Assembly: GCA_020025755.1 (NCBI GenBank)
Contig: JAHHRO010000035.1
Location: 1-19,944 of the forward strand
DNA length: 19,944 bases
Source of the DNA: Butyricicoccus sp.
Lineage (GTDB): Bacteria; Bacillota; Clostridia; Oscillospirales; Butyricicoccaceae
Reading direction: 5' to 3'
The notes beneath the pieces were generated by a model that was given only the letters and a program-made list of their open reading frames with translations, was not told the DNA's origin and searched no databases. The translations under genes and the position numbers were made by a program. The stretch's first letter is position 1. Every line of letters starts with the position of its first letter. Of this stretch, positions 13,691 through 19,944 are shown in pieces.

Positions 13691-14490
13691 CGGTATTGAT
13701 GGATCTGAAACGAGATCTCAGTGTGCAGTGCAGACGATTTCAGCAGGCGTTCGGCGGCTTCACGCGGTGTTTTCCATGCGTAGGGGGTCATTTGATAGAG
13801 TGCCGCGATGTCTTTGGGATCGCGCAGGGTGATGTGTGCATGGATACAGATCTCCTCCTCAAATGAGAAGCCCTCCAAACTACGGATCTCAGTCGGATTT
13901 TCATAGGGGGTGGGATAGAGTACCTCCTTCATGCCCCACAGATGGCGCGCGCCGGGGGTGACCGTCAGCAAGACGCCGTTTTTTCGCAGGACACGCGCAA
14001 ATTCTGGAGCGCACATGGGTGCAAATAGATGGAGTACCAGATCAACAGATTGATCGGCAAGTGGCAGGTCAAACAGGCTGGCGATCGCAAGGGCTGCCTG
14101 TGGGCATTGGCGTCCGGCATGGCGCAGCGCATAGCGGGATAGGTCGATCCCTGCAAGCCGTGCCTCCGGAACTGTTTCTAGGATAGCTTTGGTATACCAG
14201 CCTTCTCCGCATCCGGCATCGAGAATGTCTCTGGGAGCAAGTGCTTTGACCTGCTCTGCCAAACGCTGACGCAGGGGTTCATACCAGCCGCCCTCCAAAA
14301 AATGCGTGCGTGCCTGACACATTTCTGCGCTGTCTCCGGGATCGCTGCTGCCGCGGCGTGCCTGACGGAGTAAATGGATATAGCCGCCGCGTGCGGCACG
14401 GTCATAGCTGTGACCGTTTTCACAGCGTGCAGTGTGTTCTGCAAATGCCAGCGGTTTACCGCAGACAGAACAGCATAATAAAGAATTCAT
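13681..14490 (-). CDS. rlmA: RlmA-like 23S rRNA (guanine-N1) methyltransferase
   Basis: A 269-residue class I SAM-dependent methyltransferase. The N-terminus carries a zinc site C7-x2-C10...C23-x3-H27 followed by SYDRAARGGYIHLL, as in RlmA. Next come DSAEMCQARTHFLEGGWYEPL, the SAM-binding motif DILDAGCGEGWYT (about 88-100), GIDLSRYALRHAG and LVLHLFAPMCAPEFARVL. RlmA enzymes methylate N1 of a guanine in helix 35 of 23S rRNA (G745 in E. coli; the G748 variant TlrB gives tylosin resistance); which position is targeted here cannot be told. Its ATG overlaps the stop of the upstream ApgM-like gene in ATGA, so the two are translationally coupled. Confidence 0.88.
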   Translation of the reverse strand: MNSLLCCSVCGKPLAFAEHTARCENGHSYDRAARGGYIHLLRQARRGSSDPGDSAEMCQARTHFLEGGWYEPLRQRLAEQVKALAPRDILDAGCGEGWYTKAILETVPEARLAGIDLSRYALRHAGRQCPQAALAIASLFDLPLADQSVDLVLHLFAPMCAPEFARVLRKNGVLLTVTPGARHLWGMKEVLYPTPYENPTEIRSLEGFSFEEEICIHAHITLRDPKDIAALYQMTPYAWKTPREAAERLLKSSALHTEISFQIHQYRKN

Positions 14491-15647
14491 AGAGAGATCC
14501 TTTCCAGTAAGAGATCAAGTAATCGTGTACCGTCAAACAGAGGAAGCATTTCGTTTTCCTCAAAAGCACTGCCTGCCTGATGGGTACGGCTGTCATAGAG
14601 CATCCACGGTACAGGGGCAGTCGTGTGGCAGCGCAGAGAGACCGGTGTGGGATGGTCGGGCAGGATCAGGATGCGGTGTTCGGGATATCGTGCGGCAAGC
14701 CCTTCCATAAGGGGAGCAAGCAATCGCTGGTCAAAGTATTCGATTGCGGTCACCTTATCGCGGAAGCTGCCTGAATGTCCGGCTTCATCCGGTGCTTCGG
14801 CGTGAACCAATACAAAATCGCTTTGTTCCAAGGCATCCAGCGCGGCATAGGCTTTGCCCTCCCAGTTGGTATATAATGTACCGTCTGCATGGGGGACGGA
14901 AACGACAGACAAGCCCATCGCTTTTGCAATGCCATGCACGAGCGGAACACCGCCCACGGCACTGCCTTGCATGCCGGTTCGAGCGGGAAAGGCAGGCAGG
15001 TTCGGCAAAGTGCCGCCACCCCAAAACCAGATGGCGTTGATAGGCGGCTTCCCATCGGCGCACCGCTTGGTATTGATTGGGTGCGTGGAGAGGACTTTCT
15101 GTGCAGCATAGAACAGGCGGCGTAGATCGGTATCACTGGGCAGGTGAGCTTCCGCAGGCTGTCCAAGCAGGGTATCAGGTGCCGGAGAGTCTATACATGC
15201 CGCACCTTTTCGCAGCAGGAACGAGCGGTAGGTGGTGCCGCTGATGAATCTGTGAGCATCATCTCCGAGTGCATCGGATAGACTCGCGGTAAGGGTATCT
15301 GCTTCATACTGGCTCATGCCGCCGCCGTCATGTGCAAAGATACAGCCATCCCGCATGGAAATCAAATTACAGCGGAAAGCCGCGTGATCGGTCAGTGGTG
15401 CGTTTAGTCCGAACGCCTCCAAAGCGGCACGGCTGCTGCTACACGCTTCTTTGGGTGCGCCCAGCAGTGTCAGCAGGGCGGGCAGAGTTCCGGCTGCACA
15501 GCCGGAGGGGATGAGGCAGGTGCGGCCGAGACGGGATCGTACGGAAAGTGTATCCATACAGGGGGTATGGGCATAGTGCAAGGGGGTCCCCTGTGGGCAA
15601 AGGGGCAGATCGGCGGCACCATCTGCCACAGCAATAAGATATTTCAT
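14487..15647 (-). CDS. ApgM-like (2,3-BPG-independent phosphoglycerate mutase family) protein, atypical active site
   Basis: A 386-residue alkaline-phosphatase-superfamily protein of the archaeal-type phosphoglycerate mutase family (COG3635). Metal-site segments are kept: VADGAAD at the N-terminus with D9, HAEAPDEAGH, and LPDHPTP followed by CHT. Family landmarks HPINTKR, IWFWGGG and AFRCNL are also visible. The usual catalytic GSDVANLSVLGYDP is here GTLPALLTLLGAP, so the catalytic Ser is Thr53 and the next Asp and nearby Asn are missing; the TPPHD motif is also altered. Thr is a known nucleophile elsewhere in the superfamily, so an active enzyme with another substrate is possible. COG3635 relatives have also been proposed as alternative homoserine kinases. 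ATG 15647 is chosen by family alignment; its AAGGAG lies unusually far away (15 nt). Confidence 0.8.
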   Translation of the reverse strand: MKYLIAVADGAADLPLCPQGTPLHYAHTPCMDTLSVRSRLGRTCLIPSGCAAGTLPALLTLLGAPKEACSSSRAALEAFGLNAPLTDHAAFRCNLISMRDGCIFAHDGGGMSQYEADTLTASLSDALGDDAHRFISGTTYRSFLLRKGAACIDSPAPDTLLGQPAEAHLPSDTDLRRLFYAAQKVLSTHPINTKRCADGKPPINAIWFWGGGTLPNLPAFPARTGMQGSAVGGVPLVHGIAKAMGLSVVSVPHADGTLYTNWEGKAYAALDALEQSDFVLVHAEAPDEAGHSGSFRDKVTAIEYFDQRLLAPLMEGLAARYPEHRILILPDHPTPVSLRCHTTAPVPWMLYDSRTHQAGSAFEENEMLPLFDGTRLLDLLLERISL

Positions 15648-15696
15648 AGGTGTACGCAATGACTCCTTATATTTGAAAATAAAAGTTGATGCCTTT

Positions 15697-15705
15697 ATTA
15701 TAGCA
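15697..15705 (-). promoter_or_regulatory. Extended -10 promoter of the apgM-like/rlmA operon
   Basis: On the minus strand TGCTATAAT is an extended -10 element about 50 bp before the start codon. A weak -35 (TGAATT) lies at 15719-15724. Confidence 0.6.
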
Positions 15706-15724
15706 TAACCATACGGAAAATTCA

Positions 15725-15926
15725 GAATAAATCTCAAGATATCCGGTTTTATTCAAAATACATGGCATAAAGGGTGCATATAAGGGGTTCATGCAGGCTG
15801 TATTCTCCCTGATCGCACACGCGTTGGCGTGCGTCCGTCGTCAATTGCCCAAGCAGTGGCTCAACTGAACAAGATGGATCCTAATGATCTTCAAAATTGA
15901 TTTCCGTGAGATGTGGGATTCTATAC
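15725..15926. other. Gene-poor stretch, possibly with a short coding relic
   Basis: No complete gene is visible. From 15784 to 15900 a plus-strand frame without a start codon reads GVHAGCILPDRTRVG and ends VAQLNKMDPNDLQN, whose last 20 codons look protein-like. It follows an in-frame stop, so it could be the degraded tail of a lost gene or chance. A weak GC-rich hairpin (CACGC/GCGTG) lies near 15818-15831. Confidence 0.3.
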
Positions 15927-15955
15927 TTGACATTCACGGATTGAGAGACTATGAT
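15927..15955 (+). promoter_or_regulatory. Promoter of the TrkH/KtrB gene
   Basis: TTGACA (15927-15932) and TATGAT (15950-15955) have a 17-bp spacer. The predicted start near 15962 leaves a leader of about 85 nt, in which CAGATTTTCT (15981-15990) and AGAAATCTG (16003-16011) form a hairpin with one bulged base. I recognise no ydaO/c-di-AMP riboswitch. Confidence 0.8.
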
Positions 15956-16045
15956 AGGACTACTAAGGCTGAATAAAGATCAGATTTTCTGACGCATACA
16001 TGAGAAATCTGGGTGCTGCAATGCCGGTAGGGAGATTCACAAATC

Positions 16046-17404
16046 ATGAACAATAAAAGACAATTTCGCTTGTCGTCACTGACATCCACACAGATCATAC
16101 TGTTTGGATATGCCGCAATCATCTTGGGTGGTGCGCTGCTGCTTATGCTGCCCATAGCATCACGGCAGGGAGAATGGACCGCGTTTTCTGATGCGTTGTT
16201 CACGGCGACCTCCGCAACCTGTGTGACCGGACTCATTGTGGTCTCCACAGCCACATACTGGTCGCTCTTTGGTCAGCTGATTATTTTGGCACTGATTCAA
16301 ATTGGCGGTATGGGATTCCTCACCATGGCAGTCATGGTCTTTGTTGTGACCAGACGACGCATCGGCCTGCGTCAGCGATTTACCATGCAGGAATCCATTG
16401 GTGCGCCTGCGCTGGGCGGTATCGTGCGCCTTACACGCTTTATCTTCCGTGGGGTCATCATCATGGAGGGGCTGGGCGCGCTTGCGTTGTCTTTGCGCTT
16501 TGTTCCGATGCTGGGCTTTGTGCGCGGTGTGTATTATTCGGTCTTTCATTCGATCTCAGCGTTCTGTAATGCAGGCTTTGATCTGATGGATGGCGTAGCC
16601 GGAACCGGATCCCTGACCCATTTTGTCAGGGATCCATATCTCAATATCATTATCATGCTGCTCATCATCATTGGTGGTTTGGGATTCTTCGTCTGGGAAG
16701 ATCTGTACCTGCATCGCGGACAGCTTTCCCACTGCCGCTTACATACAAAGATCGTGCTGCTAGCCTCTGTACTGTTGCTGACCGTGCCTCCCATCTTAAT
16801 TTTCTTCTTCGACAGAAACGTGACGGGGTTTTCGGAACTTGGTACTTCCGGTCGCTTGCTGGCAGCGTTCTTTCAGTCCACTTCCGCGCGTACCGCCGGA
16901 TTCAATACGATCGACCTGAACCTGATGACGCATTCGAGCAAGATGCTGATGATCGTGCTCATGCTCATTGGCGGTTCGTCCGGCTCGACCGCAGGCGGTA
17001 TGAAGACCACCACGATCGCGACCCTGCTTTTGTGTGTGCGTTCCTCGATGACACGCGAAAATGAGCTGCGCGTATTCGGTCGCCGTCTGGATGACATCTG
17101 CCTGCGCAGTGCGGTCACGATATTCTTCAGCTACATCTGCCTGTTTATGGGTGGAGCCGTGCTGCTGACACAGTTTGACGGCGTATCACTCATGAGTGCT
17201 ATGTTTGAAACCTCTTCTGCCGTGGCAACGGTCGGACTTTCGCTCGGGATCACACCGACACTGAGTACAGCGTCTATGAGTGTGCTGATCTTTCTTATGT
17301 TCTTTGGGCGTGTAGGATGCCTGACGATGGTCTATGCATTCGCAGAGACCCACCTCAATGCAGGTGTCAGCCGTCTGCCGCTTGAAAAGATCGCAGTCGG
17401 ATAA
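16046..17404 (+). CDS. ktrB: TrkH/KtrB-type potassium channel subunit
   Basis: A 452-residue membrane protein with the four repeated M1-P-M2 units of the superfamily of K+ transporters. The four selectivity-filter loops are visible: TCVTGL (58-63), CNAGF (174-178), RTAGF (282-286) and ATVGL (394-398), each with the conserved Gly. The intramembrane gating loop GGSSGSTAGGMKTTT (309-323) and the conserved Arg of GRVG (421-424) are present. Length fits KtrB better than the longer TrkH. The protein imports K+ (possibly with Na+), normally gated by a nucleotide-binding RCK partner (KtrA/TrkA). No RCK gene is in this window, so the partner must be encoded elsewhere. The start has AGGGAG about 11 nt upstream. 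Confidence 0.93.
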   Translation: MNNKRQFRLSSLTSTQIILFGYAAIILGGALLLMLPIASRQGEWTAFSDALFTATSATCVTGLIVVSTATYWSLFGQLIILALIQIGGMGFLTMAVMVFVVTRRRIGLRQRFTMQESIGAPALGGIVRLTRFIFRGVIIMEGLGALALSLRFVPMLGFVRGVYYSVFHSISAFCNAGFDLMDGVAGTGSLTHFVRDPYLNIIIMLLIIIGGLGFFVWEDLYLHRGQLSHCRLHTKIVLLASVLLLTVPPILIFFFDRNVTGFSELGTSGRLLAAFFQSTSARTAGFNTIDLNLMTHSSKMLMIVLMLIGGSSGSTAGGMKTTTIATLLLCVRSSMTRENELRVFGRRLDDICLRSAVTIFFSYICLFMGGAVLLTQFDGVSLMSAMFETSSAVATVGLSLGITPTLSTASMSVLIFLMFFGRVGCLTMVYAFAETHLNAGVSRLPLEKIAVG

Positions 17405-17459
17405 AAAGAAAAATATCCCTGTAGCTTGAACAGGTTCAGTAAAAACGGACAATGAAAAC

Positions 17460-17502
17460 ATACCCCCTGTTGTAGGATAATAAAAACTACAGCAGGGGGT
17501 AT
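17460..17502. terminator. 16-bp hairpin between trkH and lacI
   Basis: Positions 17460-17475 and 17487-17502 (ATACCCCCTG with CAGGGGGTAT at the ends) pair over 16 bp with one G-U pair and an A-rich 11-nt loop. On the minus strand GTTTTCATTGTCCGTTTTT follows, so it may end lacI transcription. On the plus strand it has no T run and encloses the ribosome binding site of a small ORF. Confidence 0.6.
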
Positions 17503-17506
17503 TGCT

Positions 17507-17623
17507 ATGCCAAAAACAAATGATATACATGTGAGGCAATTGCTCCCAAAGATCATCGCAATGCAGGCAGCACAGGGGGCACAGAGATATTTTTTTGTTT
17601 GCATCAAACCATTTCAGGCGTGA
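17507..17623 (+). CDS. Doubtful 38-residue ORF
   Basis: An ATG 7 nt after AGGGGG opens a 38-codon frame starting MPKTNDIHVRQLLPK and ending in FFVCIKPFQA. I do not recognise it. Its Shine-Dalgarno is buried in the 16-bp stem ending at 17502, and its last 20 bp overlap the end of the convergent lacI gene. It may be a small protein under structural control, or chance. Confidence 0.2.
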   Translation: MPKTNDIHVRQLLPKIIAMQAAQGAQRYFFVCIKPFQA

Positions 17624-18620
17624 TTACGGTCGTAGAAACATATTTGATGGGGGAGCGAGGCTTCCGATCATGCAGGAGAAAATCATAGAGCGCGAGGATC
17701 GCTTCGTAGACCTGTGCGGAAAATTCCTGTTGAAGTACAAAATCCAAGCGACCCGTGCGCAGGAGCTTTTGGTTGAGCGGGGTCAGATCATTGGCGATGA
17801 CATGTATCTGCCGCGGAATGTGCACCTGATGGATGCCGTGCATACAGCCCAATATGCTTTCGGTACTCATATAGATACCGGAAGTATGGGGATGCTCACG
17901 CAGATAATGCGCAACGGTATCGCAGGTGAGATCATATCGCTCATAACACTCGATGATCTCAAATCGGTCAGGGGTATAGCCCAGCTCAGACAGGCGGCTG
18001 CAAAATCCATCCACGCGGCATCGGTGAAATTCCATGTTTCCGGTAATGATGAGGATATTTCCCTGCCCGTTGATGGCAAGGTGCATGAGTCCGCCGGCAA
18101 TGCGTCCGCATTGCAGCTGATCCTGCCCAACGAAGCATAGACGTGGAGACTGGGGGAGGTCGCTGTTGTAGGTCGTGACCGACACGCCAGCCTTTACGAT
18201 CTGGGCAAGCTGTGTCTGCATGATAAGATTATCAGGAGCGTTGATGACCAGCCCATCAATGCCTTGCTGCATGAGCCGCTCACAGCATTTTACATATTCC
18301 TCGGTTGAGCGACTGTGCAGCTCCTCCACGATCAGGTGGACCTCATGCGTACAGAGCAGGCGCGATGCCTGCCGAATGCCTTGACGGGTCTGTTCCGTAA
18401 AATAAGGAACCTCCCATTGCGGAACGATCACACCGATTTGCAGTCGGGCACTTTCTTTGCTTGGCTGGATCTGATAGCCGAGTTCGCGTGCGATCCGCTG
18501 CACCCTTGTGCGGACATCAGGACTGACATGGGCACGGTTATTGATCACACGATCGACCGTGCCGCGCGATACACCGGCAGCGGCAGCAATTGAGCGGATG
18601 GTTGGCTTGCTGGACCCCAT
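17604..18620 (-). CDS. LacI-family transcriptional regulator
   Basis: A 338-residue protein of the usual LacI length. Residues 6-50 are the LacI DNA-binding domain (TIRSIAAAAGVSRGTVDRVINNR, then the hinge region VRTRVQRIARELGYQIQ). The rest is a periplasmic-binding-protein-like sensor starting at IGVIVPQWEVPYFTEQTRQGI, with GLVINAPDN and GNILIITGNMEFHRCRVDGF; this resembles the simple-sugar (ribose/inositol-type) class more than the LacI/GalR core. The start is at 18620 because GGGGAGG precedes that ATG; the 62-codon upstream extension has no family similarity. It is divergent from an IolG-like dehydrogenase, its probable target, which suggests a polyol or inositol-like inducer. Confidence 0.92.
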   Translation of the reverse strand: MGSSKPTIRSIAAAAGVSRGTVDRVINNRAHVSPDVRTRVQRIARELGYQIQPSKESARLQIGVIVPQWEVPYFTEQTRQGIRQASRLLCTHEVHLIVEELHSRSTEEYVKCCERLMQQGIDGLVINAPDNLIMQTQLAQIVKAGVSVTTYNSDLPQSPRLCFVGQDQLQCGRIAGGLMHLAINGQGNILIITGNMEFHRCRVDGFCSRLSELGYTPDRFEIIECYERYDLTCDTVAHYLREHPHTSGIYMSTESILGCMHGIHQVHIPRQIHVIANDLTPLNQKLLRTGRLDFVLQQEFSAQVYEAILALYDFLLHDRKPRSPIKYVSTTVITPEMV

Positions 18621-18668
18621 AGAAAATCCTCCCCAAAAAACAGGTTGCGAGATACCAATTCTATTTTT

Positions 18669-18697
18669 AGTATAACATACCATTTTCTTTGTCACAA
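18669..18697 (-). promoter_or_regulatory. Promoter of the lacI-type gene
   Basis: On the minus strand TTGTGA (18692-18697) and TATACT (18669-18674) have a 17-bp spacer, about 50 bp before the start codon. Confidence 0.65.
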
Positions 18698-18795
18698 GGC
18701 ACAACAAAATTTCACGCAGGAGACAGCTTCTGTTGTCGCATCGGACGAAAAAACAGGGGCAAAACAGGCATGTTTCACGAAGATGAAAACGCCCG

Positions 18796-18824
18796 TTGAC
18801 ACGCATATCCGTACACGCTAGAAT
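18796..18824 (+). promoter_or_regulatory. Promoter of the iolG-like gene with candidate operator
   Basis: TTGACA (18796-18801) and TAGAAT (18819-18824) have a 17-bp spacer. Inside the spacer, ACGCATATCCGT (18801-18812) is a near-perfect 12-bp palindrome, where LacI-type repressors commonly bind. The operator assignment is tentative. Confidence 0.7.
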
Positions 18825-18889
18825 AAAGGCAGAGCACAGGAAGATGTGGTTTTTAATTTGAATTCTGCAAAGCAGGAGGCATTTGTGTT

Positions 18890-19906
18890 ATGAAAAAGAT
18901 CAAGGTTGGGATTGCAGGCTTAGGAAGACTGGGAAAGGTACATGCAAATAATATTGCATATAAGATCCCCAATGCAGAACTGACAGCGGCTTGCTCGATC
19001 GTACCGGAAGAACTGGAATTTGCAAAGGAGCATCTCGGTGTTTCCGATGTATATACCGACTTTCGCGAGATGCTGGAAAAGGCGGATATTGATGCCGTTG
19101 CGATCGTGACGACATCCTCCGAGCATTGCTGGCAGATCGAAGCCGCACTCGATGCAGGCAAGCATGTATTCACGGACAAGCCGCTGGGTGTAGATGTGGA
19201 ACAGTGCAGGCAGGCGGAACGCGCGGTCGAGAGACATCCGGAACTGACCTTTATGCTGGGATTCATGCGCCGCTATGATCGCTCCTACGCATACGCAAAG
19301 GAGAAGATCGATGCAGGCGCGATCGGCAAGCCGTATATGGTGAAGGCAACCGGCATCGATCCGGAAGCACTTGTAGAGGGCGCGATCAAGTTTGCACCGA
19401 CCTCGGGCGGTATTTTTCTGGATATGGCGATCCATGATATCGACCTGATGCGCTGGTTCCTCGGCTGCGAGGCAACGGAGGTCTATGCACAGGGCTGTAC
19501 TTTCAAGCATCCGGAATTTCGTGAGGCAAATGATGACGAGACCGCGGTTGCCTGCTATAAATTTGAAAACGGTGCGCTGGGATTTGTGCATGTAGGACGC
19601 ACTGCGCCGCATGGCTATCATGTAGAAACTGAGATCATCGGCACGGAGGGTTCCATTCGCATTTCCGCTGTTCCTGAGAAGAATCAGGCGATGATCTACA
19701 ACCATATGGGTGCACTGACTGAGTGTGTTGGTTCGTTCCCCGAGCGTTTCGATGAGGCGTATCTGCTCGAAATGCAGGAGTTTATCGACTGTGTCTGCGC
19801 AGGCAAACAGCCTGATGTGAGCGTATATGACGGTACCAAGTCTACAGCCATCGGTTATGCGACCACAGAGGCTTGGAAAACAGGTGAGATCGTGAAGATC
19901 GGATGA
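18890..19906 (+). CDS. iolG: Gfo/Idh/MocA dehydrogenase, inositol 2-dehydrogenase-like
   Basis: A 338-residue NAD(P)-dependent oxidoreductase. The N-terminal Rossmann domain opens with KVGIAGLGRLGKVHANNI (dinucleotide motif GLGRLG at 10-15) and carries TDKPLG with K97. The C-terminal alpha/beta domain has GGIFLDMAIHDIDLMRWFLG with D178 and H182. K97, Asp and His match the catalytic triad of Bacillus subtilis IolG (K97, D172, H176), and overall length and order fit myo-inositol 2-dehydrogenase, which oxidises myo-inositol to scyllo-inosose. Related enzymes act on scyllo-inositol or other sugars, and no other iol genes are visible before the window ends, so substrate is inferred. AGGAGG lies 10 nt before the ATG. 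It is divergent from the LacI-type regulator. Confidence 0.88.
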   Translation: MKKIKVGIAGLGRLGKVHANNIAYKIPNAELTAACSIVPEELEFAKEHLGVSDVYTDFREMLEKADIDAVAIVTTSSEHCWQIEAALDAGKHVFTDKPLGVDVEQCRQAERAVERHPELTFMLGFMRRYDRSYAYAKEKIDAGAIGKPYMVKATGIDPEALVEGAIKFAPTSGGIFLDMAIHDIDLMRWFLGCEATEVYAQGCTFKHPEFREANDDETAVACYKFENGALGFVHVGRTAPHGYHVETEIIGTEGSIRISAVPEKNQAMIYNHMGALTECVGSFPERFDEAYLLEMQEFIDCVCAGKQPDVSVYDGTKSTAIGYATTEAWKTGEIVKIG

Positions 19907-19944
19907 TAGCAAACCTCCTTTTTCATAAAAGACCGACCGGATTT

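Noticed and set aside
15962..16045. Riboswitch (for example c-di-AMP type) in the trkH leader
   Set aside because: Only one simple hairpin is visible and none of the conserved ydaO sequence blocks; the leader is too short.
17507..17623. IS200-type transposase start behind a hairpin
   Set aside because: The hairpin plus hidden ribosome binding site resembles IS200, but the peptide does not resemble the TnpA N-terminus and stops after 38 codons.
18920..19912. 330-codon minus-strand frame over the iolG-like gene
   Set aside because: Antisense shadow; the plus strand carries a full Gfo/Idh/MocA domain with catalytic residues.

Overview
The window looks like chromosomal DNA from a strictly anaerobic gut Firmicute, most likely class Clostridia, order Oscillospirales (a Butyricicoccus/Agathobaculum-like or other Ruminococcaceae-like genome). 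This rests on roughly balanced base composition, strong AGGAGG-type ribosome binding sites, sigma-A promoters with 16-19 bp spacers, and the gene set (DUF1836, GluQRS, hemolysin III, GPH symporter plus GH2, KtrB/TrkH, NADP-type GdhA). The genus is inference. There are no rRNA or tRNA genes, CRISPR arrays, prophage genes or intact insertion sequences. I see 15 protein-coding genes (one cut by the window edge), one doubtful 38-residue ORF, and many promoters and hairpin terminators.

Layout. 1-995 (-): an SPFH/band-7 membrane protein with a textbook promoter and a 27-bp perfect palindromic operator. 1166-1624 (-): an Lrp/AsnC regulator. 1756-2700 (-): GluQRS, which modifies queuosine in tRNA-Asp. 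3063-4973 (+): a two-gene unit, a membrane-anchored NagZ-like beta-N-acetylhexosaminidase followed by an AlkD-type DNA glycosylase, ending in a bidirectional terminator. 5054-10237: a glycoside-use locus with a GPH sugar symporter (-), a divergent AraC-type regulator (+) and a cytoplasmic GH2 glycosidase (+). Imported intact glycoside would be hydrolysed inside the cell under AraC control. 10393-11739 (-): glutamate dehydrogenase. 12070-12591 (-): a DUF1836 protein. 12888-13538 (+): a hemolysin III/PAQR membrane protein. 13681-15647 (-): an operon of an ApgM-like alkaline-phosphatase-superfamily enzyme and an RlmA-like rRNA methyltransferase, with a 4-nt ATGA overlap. 16046-17404 (+): a TrkH/KtrB potassium channel subunit. 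17604-18620 (-): a LacI-type regulator, divergent from an IolG-like Gfo/Idh/MocA dehydrogenase at 18890-19906 (+), probably its target.

Most of the window is ordinary housekeeping and sugar metabolism, and I found no clear undescribed defence or mobile system. The items most worth a second look are: the tandem TGATATCA operator of the SPFH gene; the ApgM-like protein in which the usual catalytic Ser position is Thr and neighbouring conserved residues are lost; the C-terminal extension of the GH2 enzyme; a MITE-like inverted-repeat element at 12612-12768; a 36-bp perfect palindrome at 10287-10322; and a hairpin at 17460-17502 that hides the ribosome binding site of a small ORF.
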